64,000 nucleotides of DNA from Thermus tengchongensis (GTDB taxonomy: Bacteria > Deinococcota > Deinococci > Deinococcales > Thermaceae). A program made the position numbers and the translations under genes. Shown piece by piece: positions 15,522 through 23,124 of this stretch; within the stretch, counting starts at the first letter, position 1; each line of letters begins with the position of its first letter. Below the pieces are notes generated by a model that did no database searches, was not told the origin of the DNA, and saw only the letters and a program-made list of their open reading frames with translations. Location of the stretch: NCBI RefSeq assembly GCF_021462405.1, contig NZ_JAKEDU010000002.1:248001-312000 (forward strand). The letters are read 5' to 3'.

Positions 15522-16187
15522 ATGGAGATTGGCTGGATAGAAACCACCATAGGAGCCCTCTTCGCCACCGTAATCCTCACCCTGTGGCTTTCCCGAGGGT
15601 CCGGGTGGCTCGAGCCCCGCTTCTGGCGCAACGCCGCCGTGGTTAGTTCCCTCATCATGACCGGGATCCTGGTCTATTTGACCATTGATTCCCTGAACCA
15701 GATCCGGGAAGGCTCGGCCCGGGTGCCAGCCTATACCGTGATCAACAGGACCATTGGGCTCAAGCGGGACTACGAGAAGCGGCGGGACATCCCGGTGGTC
15801 GGGGAAGAAGTGGGGTTCTTCGGAAAGGTCTGGAGCGAGGCCGAGGCCTACGCCCTGGTCAACAAGGGCAAGATGACCCTGCAAAGCCGTAACTGCATGG
15901 ACTGCCACACCCTTCTGGGTAACGGGGCCTACTTCGCTCCCGACCTCACCCGCGCCTGGTTGGACCCCAAATGGGAAACCATGGTTAAGGGCATGACCGG
16001 TAAGGCCACCAAGGAGGAGGCCATGGCGGAATGGCTTCAACACCCAGACCGGTATCCCACCTTTGTCCGCCGTATGCCCAACCTGGGTCTGACGGATGAG
16101 GAGGCCATGGCCTTGGTGGCCTTTTTGAAGTGGATGTCGGCCATCGATACCAACGGCTTCCCCGACCGCTTCGCTGGGGTGCAGTAG
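15522..16187 (+). CDS. norC: Nitric oxide reductase cytochrome c subunit NorC
   Basis: The 221-residue protein is a NorC-like subunit with two N-terminal hydrophobic segments (about 8-25 and 38-56), where classical NorC has one. It has one heme c site (CMDCH, about residue 126) and a likely axial Met in RRMPN. It passes electrons to NorB during reduction of 2 NO to N2O at the cytoplasmic membrane. An AGGAGG site precedes the ATG, and an FNR-type operator lies upstream. It is the first gene of norCBH. Confidence 0.93.
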   Translation: MEIGWIETTIGALFATVILTLWLSRGSGWLEPRFWRNAAVVSSLIMTGILVYLTIDSLNQIREGSARVPAYTVINRTIGLKRDYEKRRDIPVVGEEVGFFGKVWSEAEAYALVNKGKMTLQSRNCMDCHTLLGNGAYFAPDLTRAWLDPKWETMVKGMTGKATKEEAMAEWLQHPDRYPTFVRRMPNLGLTDEEAMALVAFLKWMSAIDTNGFPDRFAGVQ

Positions 16188-16197
16188 GAGGTGTCCC

Positions 16198-17628
16198 ATG
16201 ACCCAGGCTTTACCGCAAGGAAGGCTCTACGAGTCCCAGAAACTGGCCCTCTGGTACTTCTGGGTAGCCTTGGCCCTTTTTGGGGCCCAGATCCTTTTCG
16301 GTTTGCTGGCGGCCTGGCAGTACCTGGATCCCAATTTTCTTCACGGCAAGCTTAACTTCATGACCAACCGGATGCTCCATATCAACGCCATGGTGGTGTG
16401 GCTCCTCTTGGGCTTCATGGGGGGGGTGTACTGGTTCCTGCCCCTGGAGCTCGGGCGGGAGGTGGTGGGCATCCGGCTTGCCCGCTTCGCCTTCTTTACC
16501 CTCATCGCTGCGGTGGGCATCGTGGTGTTGGTCTATCTCCTTGTGCAGTACGGGCCGGGCAACGCCTTTACCTTGTGGTTCATCACCGAGGGCCGGGAGT
16601 ACATAGAAGCCCCCCGCTGGGCGGATATTGGCATCGTGGCGGTGATGGCCATCTTCCTCTACAACGTGGTGGCCACGGCCCTCAAGGCCCAGCGCATCAC
16701 CGGGGTGGTGGCGGTGTTGATGTTTGACCTGGTGGCCTTGGCTGGGCTCTACACCGCGGGCATGCACTACACTCCCAACATCTCCATGGACCAGTACTTC
16801 TGGTGGTGGGTGGTGCACCTTTGGGTGGAGGCCACCTGGGAGGTGTTGGTGGGCTCCATCATGGCCATGGCCCTCATGCACCTCTTGGGCACGCCCCGGC
16901 GCATCGTGGAGACCTGGCTTTACCTGGAGGTGGCCTTGGTCTTCGGCACCGGGATCCTGGGCCTTGGGCACCACTACTTCTGGATCGGCACCCCGGAGTA
17001 CTGGTTGGGTCTGGGCGGATTCTTCAGCGCCCTCGAGCCCATACCCCTGGTGGCCATGGTGGTCCACGCCGTCTACGACGCTGGAGTCCACCGCATGCAG
17101 ACCGTGAACCAGCCCGCCCTTTTCTGGGCCATCGCCCAAGCTTTCGGGAACTTCATCGGCGCCGGGGTCTGGGGGTTCATGCAGACCCTGCCCCAGATCA
17201 ACCTGTACTCCCACGGCACCCAGTTGGCCCCGGCCCACGGCCACCTGGCCTTCTTTGGGGCGTACGTTACCGCCATCCTCACGGTGATCTACATGGCCCT
17301 TCACCAGGTGCGTCGTCCTGAGCTTCCCCGTTTTGACTCTAAGCTCTGGAAGTGGGCGTTTGTGCTGATGGTGGTGAGCATCTTTGGCATGTCTGCGGCC
17401 ATGACCGTGGCTGGCTTCACCCAGACCATGGTGGAGCGGGCCATCGGAGGCAGCACCTGGCAGGCTTACATAGACGCCCAGCAGCATCCCTGGTTCCAAA
17501 ACGGCATGGTCTGGCGCTTCGTCTTTGGGGTCTTCTTCCTGGTCAGCTACCTGGTCCTTCTCTGGGATGTGCTGACCATCGGCAGAGGCGAGGCCAGGAT
17601 GGCCAAGGAGGTGGGGGCCCATGACTAG
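16198..17628 (+). CDS. norB: Nitric oxide reductase large subunit NorB
   Basis: The 476-residue heme-copper-oxidase-family protein has about twelve membrane helices. Ligands recognisable by family pattern are the low-spin heme His in RMLHINAMVVWLL, the non-heme iron residues in VVHLWVEATWEV (His and the Glu typical of NOR) and GLGHHYFW, and later heme His in LAPAHGHLAFFGAY. It catalyses 2 NO + 2 e- + 2 H+ to N2O + H2O. No N-terminal quinol-oxidase extension is present, so it is the cytochrome c-dependent type and needs NorC. The last codons overlap norH by 8 bases. Confidence 0.95.
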   Translation: MTQALPQGRLYESQKLALWYFWVALALFGAQILFGLLAAWQYLDPNFLHGKLNFMTNRMLHINAMVVWLLLGFMGGVYWFLPLELGREVVGIRLARFAFFTLIAAVGIVVLVYLLVQYGPGNAFTLWFITEGREYIEAPRWADIGIVAVMAIFLYNVVATALKAQRITGVVAVLMFDLVALAGLYTAGMHYTPNISMDQYFWWWVVHLWVEATWEVLVGSIMAMALMHLLGTPRRIVETWLYLEVALVFGTGILGLGHHYFWIGTPEYWLGLGGFFSALEPIPLVAMVVHAVYDAGVHRMQTVNQPALFWAIAQAFGNFIGAGVWGFMQTLPQINLYSHGTQLAPAHGHLAFFGAYVTAILTVIYMALHQVRRPELPRFDSKLWKWAFVLMVVSIFGMSAAMTVAGFTQTMVERAIGGSTWQAYIDAQQHPWFQNGMVWRFVFGVFFLVSYLVLLWDVLTIGRGEARMAKEVGAHD

Positions 17629-17917
17629 CGAGGCGGTGCGGGACCTGATGCTCTATGGGATGCTCATGGTTTCCGCCGCAGGGTTCTACGCCATGTTCTA
17701 CGCCCTGGGGCGGATGCTGGGGAGGCCTGCCGTTGTTGCTTTCTCCTACCTCTTCGCCGCCTTGCAGGCCCTGGGGGCTTTGGGCATGATCCTGCCACCC
17801 TACCTGGACCCCTTCTGGAAGTACCTGATCGCCTTCAGCTCCATGGTCTACCTATTCATTCCCCAAGGGATGTGGTGGGTGGTGACCACCTTTCACGAGA
17901 AGGAGCACGCCCATTAG
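17621..17917 (+). CDS. norH: NorH, third subunit of the Thermus nitric oxide reductase
   Basis: Ninety-eight residues with three hydrophobic segments. In Thermus a small membrane protein encoded directly after norB (NorH) has been described as a third subunit of the ancestral cytochrome c-type enzyme. The position, size and topology here match. The start overlaps norB by 8 bases. A terminator hairpin follows the stop. The gene name rests on synteny, since the sequence has no catalytic motif. Confidence 0.75.
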   Translation: MTSEAVRDLMLYGMLMVSAAGFYAMFYALGRMLGRPAVVAFSYLFAALQALGALGMILPPYLDPFWKYLIAFSSMVYLFIPQGMWWVVTTFHEKEHAH

Positions 17918-17932
17918 GCTTTCCTTCCCGTG

Positions 17933-17966
17933 CCGGACCCCATCTGGGGTCCGGTTTCCTTGTTTC
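17933..17966 (+). terminator. Rho-independent-like terminator after norCBH
   Basis: CCGGACCCC, loop ATCT, GGGGTCCGG forms a 9-bp perfect stem (17933-17954), followed by the T-rich TTTCCTTGTTTC. It separates norCBH from nirS. Confidence 0.75.
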
Positions 17967-17997
17967 AGTGCGGAGTTTTGTAGGGACTTTGGCCATA

Positions 17998-18009
17998 GGA
18001 CATCTGTAC
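17998..18009 (+). promoter_or_regulatory. Weak FNR-like palindrome upstream of nirS
   Basis: GGAC-ATCT-GTAC lies 41 bases before the nirS ATG. It keeps the GAC-N4-GT core but not the TTGAC...GTCATGG consensus of the other sites. Reported because nirS otherwise lacks a visible site; it may be chance. Confidence 0.3.
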
Positions 18010-18049
18010 TACTCGGAGTTCTCTATCCTAGTTGCTGGAGGTGAAAGCC

Positions 18050-19660
18050 ATGAGGATGAGGTTAGACCTATTAGGCTTTCTGTTGGTAGGGGCTTTGGCC
18101 TTGGCCCAGGCTCCGGCACCCCTAAATCCGGTGGAAAAGGAGGAGGCAGCTAAAATCTACTTTGACCGCTGCGCTGGCTGCCATGGGGTGTTGCGCAAAG
18201 GGGCCACGGGACCCGCCCTTGACCCCAAGAAGATGGCGGAAAAGGGAGTGGAGTACCTGAAGGCGGTGATCTTCGGCGGCCTGCCTGGGGGCATGCCCGA
18301 TTGGGGACGGCAGGGGATTCTTAAGGAAAAGGATATCGAGCTTGTGGCCCGCTTCCTTTTGGAGCAGCCCCCGGCGCCTCCGGTCCCCACCTTTGAGGAG
18401 ATCAAGAAGACCTGGAAGGTGCAGGTTCCTCCGGAAAAGCGGCCCACCAAACCGCTCCATAACCGCAACTGGCAGAACTTCTTCGGCCAGGTGCTCCGGG
18501 ACACCGGACAGGTGGCCATCATCGACGGGGACAAGAAGGAACTGGTCGCCATCGTGCCCACGGGTTTCGCCACCCACATCCTGCGCTCCTCGGCCACGGG
18601 CCGCTACTTCATGGCCATCGGCCGGGATGGGAAAGCGAGCCTCATCGATCTTTGGATGAACCCGCCCCAGGTGGTGGCCGAGTCCAAGCCCTGCGTGGAC
18701 GCCCGTTCCATCGAGTCCAGCAAGTTTAGGGGCTACGAGGACAAGTACGCGGTGGTGGGGTGCTACTGGCCGCCCACCATGGTGGTTCTGGATGGCCTGA
18801 CCCTCGAGCCCCTCAAGATGGTCTCCACCATCTCCTACGCCAAGGGGGCCGGGGAACTGGTGACGGAAGCCCGGGTGGCGGCCATCGTGGCCAGCCACTT
18901 TAACCCCGAGTGGATCGTAAACCTCAAGGAGTCGGGCCAGACTTGGCTGGTGGACTACTCCAATCTGCATAAGAAGGGCCGGCCCCTGCCCATCACCATG
19001 ATCGACACCGACCTTTTCCTGCACGATGGGGGCTGGGCTCTGAAGCGCTACTTCATCGTGGCGGCCAACGCCTTGAACAAGCTGATCGTCATCGATACCA
19101 AGACCCGGGAGTTCACCGCTGAGGTGGAGGCGGGGGTCAGGCCCCACCCGGGACGGGGTTCCAACTGGGAGCATCCCACTTACGGGCCGGTTTGGGCTAC
19201 GGGGAACATCGGCAGCCCCGAGGTGACCGTGGTGGGGGTGGATCCTGAGAGGCATCCCCAGTACGCCTGGAAGGTGGTCAAGCGGATCTCCCTCCCCTAC
19301 GCCGGCACCCTCTTCATCAAGACCCACCCCAACAGCCCCTGGGTCATCGTGGACTTCCCCATGAGCCCAAGCCCCCAGGCGGCGGCTAGCCTCTGCGCCA
19401 TAGACAAGCGCAAGCTGGAGGTTACCAAGTGCTGGGAGGTGCCGAAAGCCCAGGAGCTCAAGGCCCGCATGGTGCATCCCGAGTTCAACAAGGGCGGGAC
19501 CGAGATCTGGGTCTCCGCTTGGGGTGCCAAGGACACCCCCACCTTTATCGTGGTCTACGACGCCCTCACCCTGAAGGAGAAGGCCCGCATCACTGGGGAC
19601 TGGGTGCGCACCCCTACGGGAAAGTTCAACGTGTACAACACCGCTTACGACATCTACTAG
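18050..19660 (+). CDS. nirS: Cytochrome cd1 nitrite reductase NirS
   Basis: About 536 residues: a signal peptide (about 1-20), an N-terminal cytochrome c domain with one heme site (CAGCH, near residue 41) and a long eight-bladed propeller for heme d1, marked by VPTGFATHILRSSATGRYF, GRGSNWEHPTYGPVWATG and the SPWVIVDFPMSPSPQAA region. It reduces nitrite to nitric oxide outside the cytoplasmic membrane, receiving electrons from cytochrome c. The ATG at 18050 follows GGAGGTG with normal spacing; an upstream in-frame start has no ribosome binding site. It is a single-gene unit between two hairpins. The d1 heme may depend on the downstream radical SAM enzyme. Confidence 0.95.
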   Translation: MRMRLDLLGFLLVGALALAQAPAPLNPVEKEEAAKIYFDRCAGCHGVLRKGATGPALDPKKMAEKGVEYLKAVIFGGLPGGMPDWGRQGILKEKDIELVARFLLEQPPAPPVPTFEEIKKTWKVQVPPEKRPTKPLHNRNWQNFFGQVLRDTGQVAIIDGDKKELVAIVPTGFATHILRSSATGRYFMAIGRDGKASLIDLWMNPPQVVAESKPCVDARSIESSKFRGYEDKYAVVGCYWPPTMVVLDGLTLEPLKMVSTISYAKGAGELVTEARVAAIVASHFNPEWIVNLKESGQTWLVDYSNLHKKGRPLPITMIDTDLFLHDGGWALKRYFIVAANALNKLIVIDTKTREFTAEVEAGVRPHPGRGSNWEHPTYGPVWATGNIGSPEVTVVGVDPERHPQYAWKVVKRISLPYAGTLFIKTHPNSPWVIVDFPMSPSPQAAASLCAIDKRKLEVTKCWEVPKAQELKARMVHPEFNKGGTEIWVSAWGAKDTPTFIVVYDALTLKEKARITGDWVRTPTGKFNVYNTAYDIY

Positions 19661-19675
19661 CCCTCTGGGTCGAGG

Positions 19676-19701
19676 GCGGGGAGCGTTCAGGCGCTCCCCG
19701 C
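19676..19701 (+). terminator. Terminator hairpin after nirS
   Basis: GCGGGGAGCG, loop TTCAGG, CGCTCCCCGC forms a 10-bp perfect stem 16 bases after the nirS stop, followed by TTGG. It probably ends the nirS transcript just before the operator of the radical SAM gene. Confidence 0.7.
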
Positions 19702-19707
19702 TTGGCC

Positions 19708-19749
19708 TTGATCCCGGTCATGGCGAGCCGGGGGTCTTCCGGTTAGCTT
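19708..19749 (+). promoter_or_regulatory. FNR-type operator and promoter of the radical SAM gene
   Basis: TTGATCCCGGTCATGG (19708-19723), then TAGCTT at 19744-19749, 32 bases from the operator centre, then the ATG at 19756. The geometry suggests a class II activated, leaderless promoter. Confidence 0.65.
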
Positions 19750-19755
19750 GGCCCT

Positions 19756-20886
19756 ATGGAGCGCCCCGAGTTTGCCCAGTACCCTTATCTGGTGGCCTGG
19801 GAGGTGACCAACGCCTGTCTCCTCGCCTGCCGTCACTGCCGGGCTTCCGCCATGCCCCACCCCCTGCCCGGGGAGCTTTCCACGGAGGAAGGCTTGAGGC
19901 TCATCGAGGAGGTGGCCACTTACCGTCCCAGGCCCCTTTTGCTCCTCACCGGGGGGGACCCCTTGGCCCGTCCCGACCTCCTTTTCCTCATCCAAAGGGC
20001 CCGGGAGCTGGGCCTTAAGGTGGGCCTCACCCCGGCGGCCACCCCTCTCCTCACCCGGGAGAAGGTCTTCCAGCTCAAGGAGGCGGGGGTGACCCGGCTG
20101 GCCCTTTCCCTGGACGGGGCTAGCCCCCAGAGCCACGACGCCTTTCGGGGAGAGGAGGGCACCTTTGCCCGGACCCTGGCGGCCCTGGACTGGGCCAAGG
20201 AGGCGGGGCTTCCTACCCAGGTGAACACCACTGTGACCCGGGAGAACTGGCCGGAGATCCAGGCTTTGCCCGATCTGCTAGCCGGGAAGGGGGTGGTCCT
20301 TTGGAGCCTTTTCTTCCTGGTGCCCGTGGGGCGGGGGGCTCTCCTAAGGCAGCTTTCTGCCCGGGAGTTCGAGGAGGTGCTCCATTGGCTGTACGAGGTC
20401 TCCCTTTCCTACCCCTTCCATGTAAAGACCACCGAAGCCCACCACTTTCGCCGGGTGGTGTTAGAGAAGCGGAGGGAACTGGGGGCCCAGGACCGGGCCC
20501 TGGCGGCAGGAGAGAGCCTCTACCAGGAGTATTTCCAGGATGGCATGGAGCACTCCCGGCTTGGGGTTACGGATGGGAACGGCTTTGTCTTCGTGTCCGC
20601 CACCGGGGATGTGGCCCCTTCGGGGTTCTTGCCGGTTTATGCCGGCAACATCCGGGAGAAGCCTCTTCTGGAGATTTATCGACACAGCTCCCTCTTTCTG
20701 GAACTCCGCAACAAGGACCTTCTCAAAGGGAAGTGCAGGGTCTGCGAGTACCGCTATGTGTGTGGGGGGAGCCGGGCCAGGGCCTGGGCGGAAACCGGGG
20801 ATTATCTGGCCAGCGAGCCCCGATGCGTGTATGTGCCCCCGGCTTGGTTGGAGAAAGTGGGCAAGGTTCCAAGGGCGGGCGCCTAG
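19756..20886 (+). CDS. Radical SAM/SPASM enzyme, NirJ-like (heme d1 pathway) or AhbD-like
   Basis: A 376-residue radical SAM protein with the cluster motif CLLACRHC (residues 21-28), the SAM-binding TGGDPL, and a C-terminal SPASM-type cysteine cluster (CRVCEYRYVCGG and a later Cys in EPRC). This layout is shared by NirJ, which removes propionates in heme d1 synthesis, and AhbD, which decarboxylates coproheme. Position directly after nirS and the shared operator favour NirJ. The other known d1 genes (nirE, nirF, nirDLGH, nirN) are not in this window. The HemE-HemH-HemY route encoded at 51-54 kb makes AhbD less needed. No gene symbol is assigned because the two families are hard to separate by eye. 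Confidence 0.8.
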   Translation: MERPEFAQYPYLVAWEVTNACLLACRHCRASAMPHPLPGELSTEEGLRLIEEVATYRPRPLLLLTGGDPLARPDLLFLIQRARELGLKVGLTPAATPLLTREKVFQLKEAGVTRLALSLDGASPQSHDAFRGEEGTFARTLAALDWAKEAGLPTQVNTTVTRENWPEIQALPDLLAGKGVVLWSLFFLVPVGRGALLRQLSAREFEEVLHWLYEVSLSYPFHVKTTEAHHFRRVVLEKRRELGAQDRALAAGESLYQEYFQDGMEHSRLGVTDGNGFVFVSATGDVAPSGFLPVYAGNIREKPLLEIYRHSSLFLELRNKDLLKGKCRVCEYRYVCGGSRARAWAETGDYLASEPRCVYVPPAWLEKVGKVPRAGA

Positions 20887-20987
20887 GCACCCGCACACAA
20901 AGGTTGCCCCACCGGCCAAAGCCAAAGCGGCTTGCTCACGGCTTCTTTGGGGCCCCCGGCGTGGCGCAAGCCACGACGGGGTACTTA
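20884..20987 (+). repeat. Palindromic 100-bp element, copy A, between two convergent stop codons
   Basis: A 100-bp element (20886-20985) flanked by TA on both sides, about 93% identical to copy B. It contains a hairpin GGCGTGGC, loop GCAA, GCCACGAC (perfect inner stem, longer in copy B) and ends that are imperfect inverted repeats of AGTACCCC. The left TA is part of the TAG stop of the radical SAM gene; the right TA is part of the TAA stop of the convergent MarR gene. Removing the element and one TA leaves CCTAGG, in which both genes would end in overlapping TAG codons. Confidence 0.85.
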
Positions 20988-21551
20988 GGCGGGGGTGTGG
21001 TCCGGGCAGGCGAGGCGAAGGTCCAAAGGCGTTAGGGCCAGGCGGAGGAGGGAGCAGAAAAAACCCTCTTCTCGCCGCAAATAGCGGCAGGTAAGGCAAA
21101 GGCCGGTCTCGGGCACCGTTCCTTGGCGCACCAGCTCCGCCAGAAGCTCCATCAGTCCTAAGAGTAGGCCCTCCCGATTGGGTACGCCCTGTAGGGCCTG
21201 TAGCAGGGGGTCAGAATAGCTTTTCAAGGCTTGGATTAGGTGGAGCCCATCCTCCGTGGGCTGTAGAATCCAGCGCCGGCCATCCTTGGGGTCCTTGGTT
21301 CGGAAGAGAAGCCCTTTGCCCTCTAAGCTGCTTAGGGCCTCGCTCACCGTGGCTGGGGTCAGGGAGAGGAGTTCTGCCAGGGACACCACTCCCTGAGGCC
21401 TCTCAGAAAGGTGCATGAGAAGTTGGGCTTGTAGGGTCGTAAGGCCCAGGTGGTAGGCCTGTCGGGTGAGGAGGGCCCGCTCCACCTGGGCCAGGCGCTC
21501 CAAAAGGGCGAGGAGCGTTTCCTCTCTACGTTGGCCTTGCGAAGCGCCCAC
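20985..21551 (-). CDS. MarR-type regulator with a C-terminal four-cysteine segment
   Basis: The 188-residue protein has a MarR winged helix (LTTLQAQLLMHLSERPQGVVSLAELLSLTPATVSEALSSLEGKGLL in part, followed by a DPKDGRR wing) and an unusual tail with four cysteines: CLTC, then EGFFC, then LACPDH. The CxxC-x9-C-x15-CPDH pattern suggests a zinc or iron-sulfur site and a sensing role. It starts 9 bases after the cytochrome P460 stop, so it is co-transcribed. The promoter has a MarR-like inverted repeat, so autoregulation is likely. Confidence 0.8.
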   Translation of the reverse strand: MGASQGQRREETLLALLERLAQVERALLTRQAYHLGLTTLQAQLLMHLSERPQGVVSLAELLSLTPATVSEALSSLEGKGLLFRTKDPKDGRRWILQPTEDGLHLIQALKSYSDPLLQALQGVPNREGLLLGLMELLAELVRQGTVPETGLCLTCRYLRREEGFFCSLLRLALTPLDLRLACPDHTPA

Positions 21552-21560
21552 CTCTCCATC

Positions 21561-22064
21561 TTAGGGCCGGAAGGCGCTGAAGACGAAGTCGGTGTTGGCG
21601 GCTCCCTGGTGGCAGGCGTGGCAAGAGGTGGGGTCGATGCTAAGGGGTTTCTTGTCGGGGCCAAAGGCGTAGTACCCCCAGCCTCCCGTGGCCCTATACC
21701 GGTCCGGATCCTTGACCATTACCCCGATAAGCTTTCTTGGGCCTTCCAGGAGGGCGTTTCCTTCCTCCTTGGCCTCGAGGAGGTCGAAGACGATGACCGT
21801 GCCCTTGGGGAAGGGATCCTTCTTACCTTCCAGGTAGGTCTTCAGCCCGGTCTGGTTCACGTAGATGTGGTGCAAGCCGCCGAAGCTCTCGTAGAGGGGA
21901 TGGCCGGGTTTGAGCTCCATGCTCTTCACGTGGGTCCAGAGCCGGTAGCCCTCGGGATAGGGGAAGGTGGGTGGCGAAGCCTGGCCGCTCCCGTACTGGT
22001 ACTGGGCTAAGACCAAAAAGCTTAGGACCGTGAAGCCGAGGAACGCCGGTAGCTTCAGGCGCAT
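21561..22064 (-). CDS. Cytochrome P460/c'-beta family protein
   Basis: The 167-residue protein has a signal peptide (about 1-20), the P460 family pattern PYPEGYRLWTHVKS, a beta-rich core, and one heme c site near the C-terminus (CHACH). P460 cytochromes oxidise hydroxylamine and nitric oxide; the related c'-beta proteins bind NO. Here it probably protects the envelope from NO or hydroxylamine produced during denitrification. The heme-crosslinking residue cannot be assigned by eye. First gene of a two-gene operon with the MarR-type regulator. Confidence 0.85.
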   Translation of the reverse strand: MRLKLPAFLGFTVLSFLVLAQYQYGSGQASPPTFPYPEGYRLWTHVKSMELKPGHPLYESFGGLHHIYVNQTGLKTYLEGKKDPFPKGTVIVFDLLEAKEEGNALLEGPRKLIGVMVKDPDRYRATGGWGYYAFGPDKKPLSIDPTSCHACHQGAANTDFVFSAFRP

Positions 22065-22075
22065 ACCCTACCTCC

Positions 22076-22117
22076 TTAGTACTCCTAAATACTAACCCCA
22101 GCCCCTGGCCCTGTCAA
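22076..22117 (-). promoter_or_regulatory. Sigma-A promoter with overlapping inverted repeat (probable MarR operator)
   Basis: On the minus strand TTGACA (22112-22117), 17 bases, TAGTAT (22089-22094) is a near-consensus promoter for the P460 gene. The inverted repeat TTAGTA-N8-TACTAA (22076-22095) covers the -10 element and is the size expected for a MarR-family operator. The co-transcribed MarR-type protein is the natural candidate. Confidence 0.7.
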
Positions 22118-22136
22118 GGGGTCAGAAGGGCTAGGC

Positions 22137-22592
22137 TCAAGGCTCCTGCTCCTGCCCCAGGATCTCCGGCAGGGCCCTGGCGTTGTGGTAAGGCTCTTCT
22201 CTGGCAGCGAAGAGAAGGGCCACGGTCTTCTCTTGGATTAAGGCCCTGAGGCGTTCCAAGGCGGGGTTGCCCTCTAAGTACCCGCACGCAAAGGTTGCCC
22301 CACCGGCCAAAGCCAAAGCGGCTTGCTCATGGCCTCTTTGGGGCCCCCGTCGTGGCGCAAGCCACGACGGGGCACTTAGCTCCTTCCGGTAGCGGCGGAG
22401 GAACTCCGGGTATTTCTCGGGGTCGTGGGCGAAGAAGCGGCGGAGCTCGTCGGAGGGGGCGAGTTCCTTGGCCCACCAGTCCACCTGGGCCTTTTCCTTG
22501 CTAAGCCCTCGAGGCCAGAGGCGGTCCACCAACACCCGCACCCCATCCTCTGGTGAGGCTGGATCGTAGATCCGCTTTACTTTTAGAGCCAT
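22137..22592 (-). CDS. DUF488 family protein carrying an in-frame 34-residue insertion
   Basis: The 151-residue protein follows the DUF488 pattern (MALKVKRIYDPASPEDGVRV..., RLWPRGLSKEKA, FFAHDPEKYPEFLRRY, VALLFAAREEPYHNA). The family is normally about 115-120 residues. Here 34 residues, from SAPSWLAPRR to FACGYL, separate RRYRKEL from EGNPALERLRAL, two segments adjacent in other members. The extra codons are exactly the palindromic repeat copy B plus a TA duplication (102 bp). The frame is open throughout, so the protein is probably still made. DUF488 function is not established. Confidence 0.82.
   Translation of the reverse strand: MALKVKRIYDPASPEDGVRVLVDRLWPRGLSKEKAQVDWWAKELAPSDELRRFFAHDPEKYPEFLRRYRKELSAPSWLAPRRGPQRGHEQAALALAGGATFACGYLEGNPALERLRALIQEKTVALLFAAREEPYHNARALPEILGQEQEP
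22275..22378 (+). repeat. Palindromic 100-bp element, copy B, inside the DUF488 gene
   Basis: A 100-bp element (22277-22376) with TA on both sides (22275-22276 and 22377-22378). Ends AGTACCC and GGGCACT are inverted repeats with one mismatch. It contains a perfect hairpin CCCGTCGTGGC, loop GCAA, GCCACGACGGG. It differs from copy A at seven positions. Removal restores GAGCTAGAGG, a CTAG target, and a normal DUF488 reading frame. Confidence 0.9.
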
Positions 22593-22978
22593 TCGGCCTC
22601 CGGAAGGACGCACTCAGGGCACTGGGCTCCCGTGAAGCGCACCCAGTCCAGGATCTCCTCCACGCCTTCCACCGGCCCCAGGTGGTAGACTTCCAGGAAA
22701 GGGTCGGCCACCAGCACGCCCTTTTCCGGAATGGCGCGGACCAGGTTTCCTCCCCGGTCCACGAGGAGGGGCAAGGGGCTCTCCTGGGCTTCTTGGGCGA
22801 GGAGGAAGGCCCGAGCCTCGAGGGAAGCGAGCTCGGCTTTCCTCTGGGCCAAGACCTGGGCCGTCCCGGGGTCCCGTAGGAGAACCAGAATCTTTCCCTT
22901 AAGGTCCGGCAAATACACCCTTTGCCCTCCTGGGGTGTGGAGGGTATAGGGGGGGAGAGGTTTTCTCAAGGCTACCAT
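22583..22978 (-). CDS. Thioredoxin-fold-like protein of unknown function
   Basis: The 131-residue protein looks like a degraded AhpC/peroxiredoxin fold: LPDLKGKILVLLRDPGTAQVLAQRKAEL resembles the start of a redoxin domain, but the usual peroxidatic Cys is missing. A CPEC pair occurs near the C-terminus (GAQCPECVLPEAEW), as a possible metal or redox site. It overlaps the DUF488 start by 10 bases, so both are co-transcribed. No specific function can be given; the fold call is tentative. Confidence 0.6.
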   Translation of the reverse strand: MVALRKPLPPYTLHTPGGQRVYLPDLKGKILVLLRDPGTAQVLAQRKAELASLEARAFLLAQEAQESPLPLLVDRGGNLVRAIPEKGVLVADPFLEVYHLGPVEGVEEILDWVRFTGAQCPECVLPEAEWL

Positions 22979-23065
22979 GTCCTATTCTTGCCTTTCCCGC
23001 TCCCCCATAAGTGTGCGTTTGTTCCCTAGGAGGCTTGGGGCGTGGGTTCCAAGGCCCCAAGCCCC

Positions 23066-23081
23066 TTGACCCCGGTCATGG
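23066..23081 (+). promoter_or_regulatory. FNR-type operator of the ferredoxin gene
   Basis: TTGACCCCGGTCATGG lies 43 bases before the ferredoxin ATG, with a GGCTAG hexamer at 23104-23109 about 34 bases from its centre. Confidence 0.65.
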
Positions 23082-23124
23082 ACGGGCCAAAGGGAAGGAA
23101 GCAGGCTAGGCCTTGGAGGTAGCT

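Noticed and set aside
16210-17622. Long open frame of 470 codons antisense to norB
   Set aside because: It mirrors norB exactly, is very rich in His, Gly and Asp as expected for antisense of GC-rich hydrophobic codons, and has no recognisable motif.
18122-19477. A 451-codon frame antisense to nirS
   Set aside because: Lies wholly inside nirS, which is certain from heme and d1-domain motifs.
20886-20985. Simple transcription terminator between the radical SAM and MarR genes
   Set aside because: The hairpin may terminate transcription, but the whole 100 bp recurs at 22277 inside a gene and its ends carry inverted repeats and TA duplications, so it is a mobile repeat first.
20886-22376. Composite transposon formed by copies A and B around the P460-MarR pair
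   Set aside because: The copies are only 100 bp, have no transposase, and each has its own TA duplication, so they look like separate insertions.
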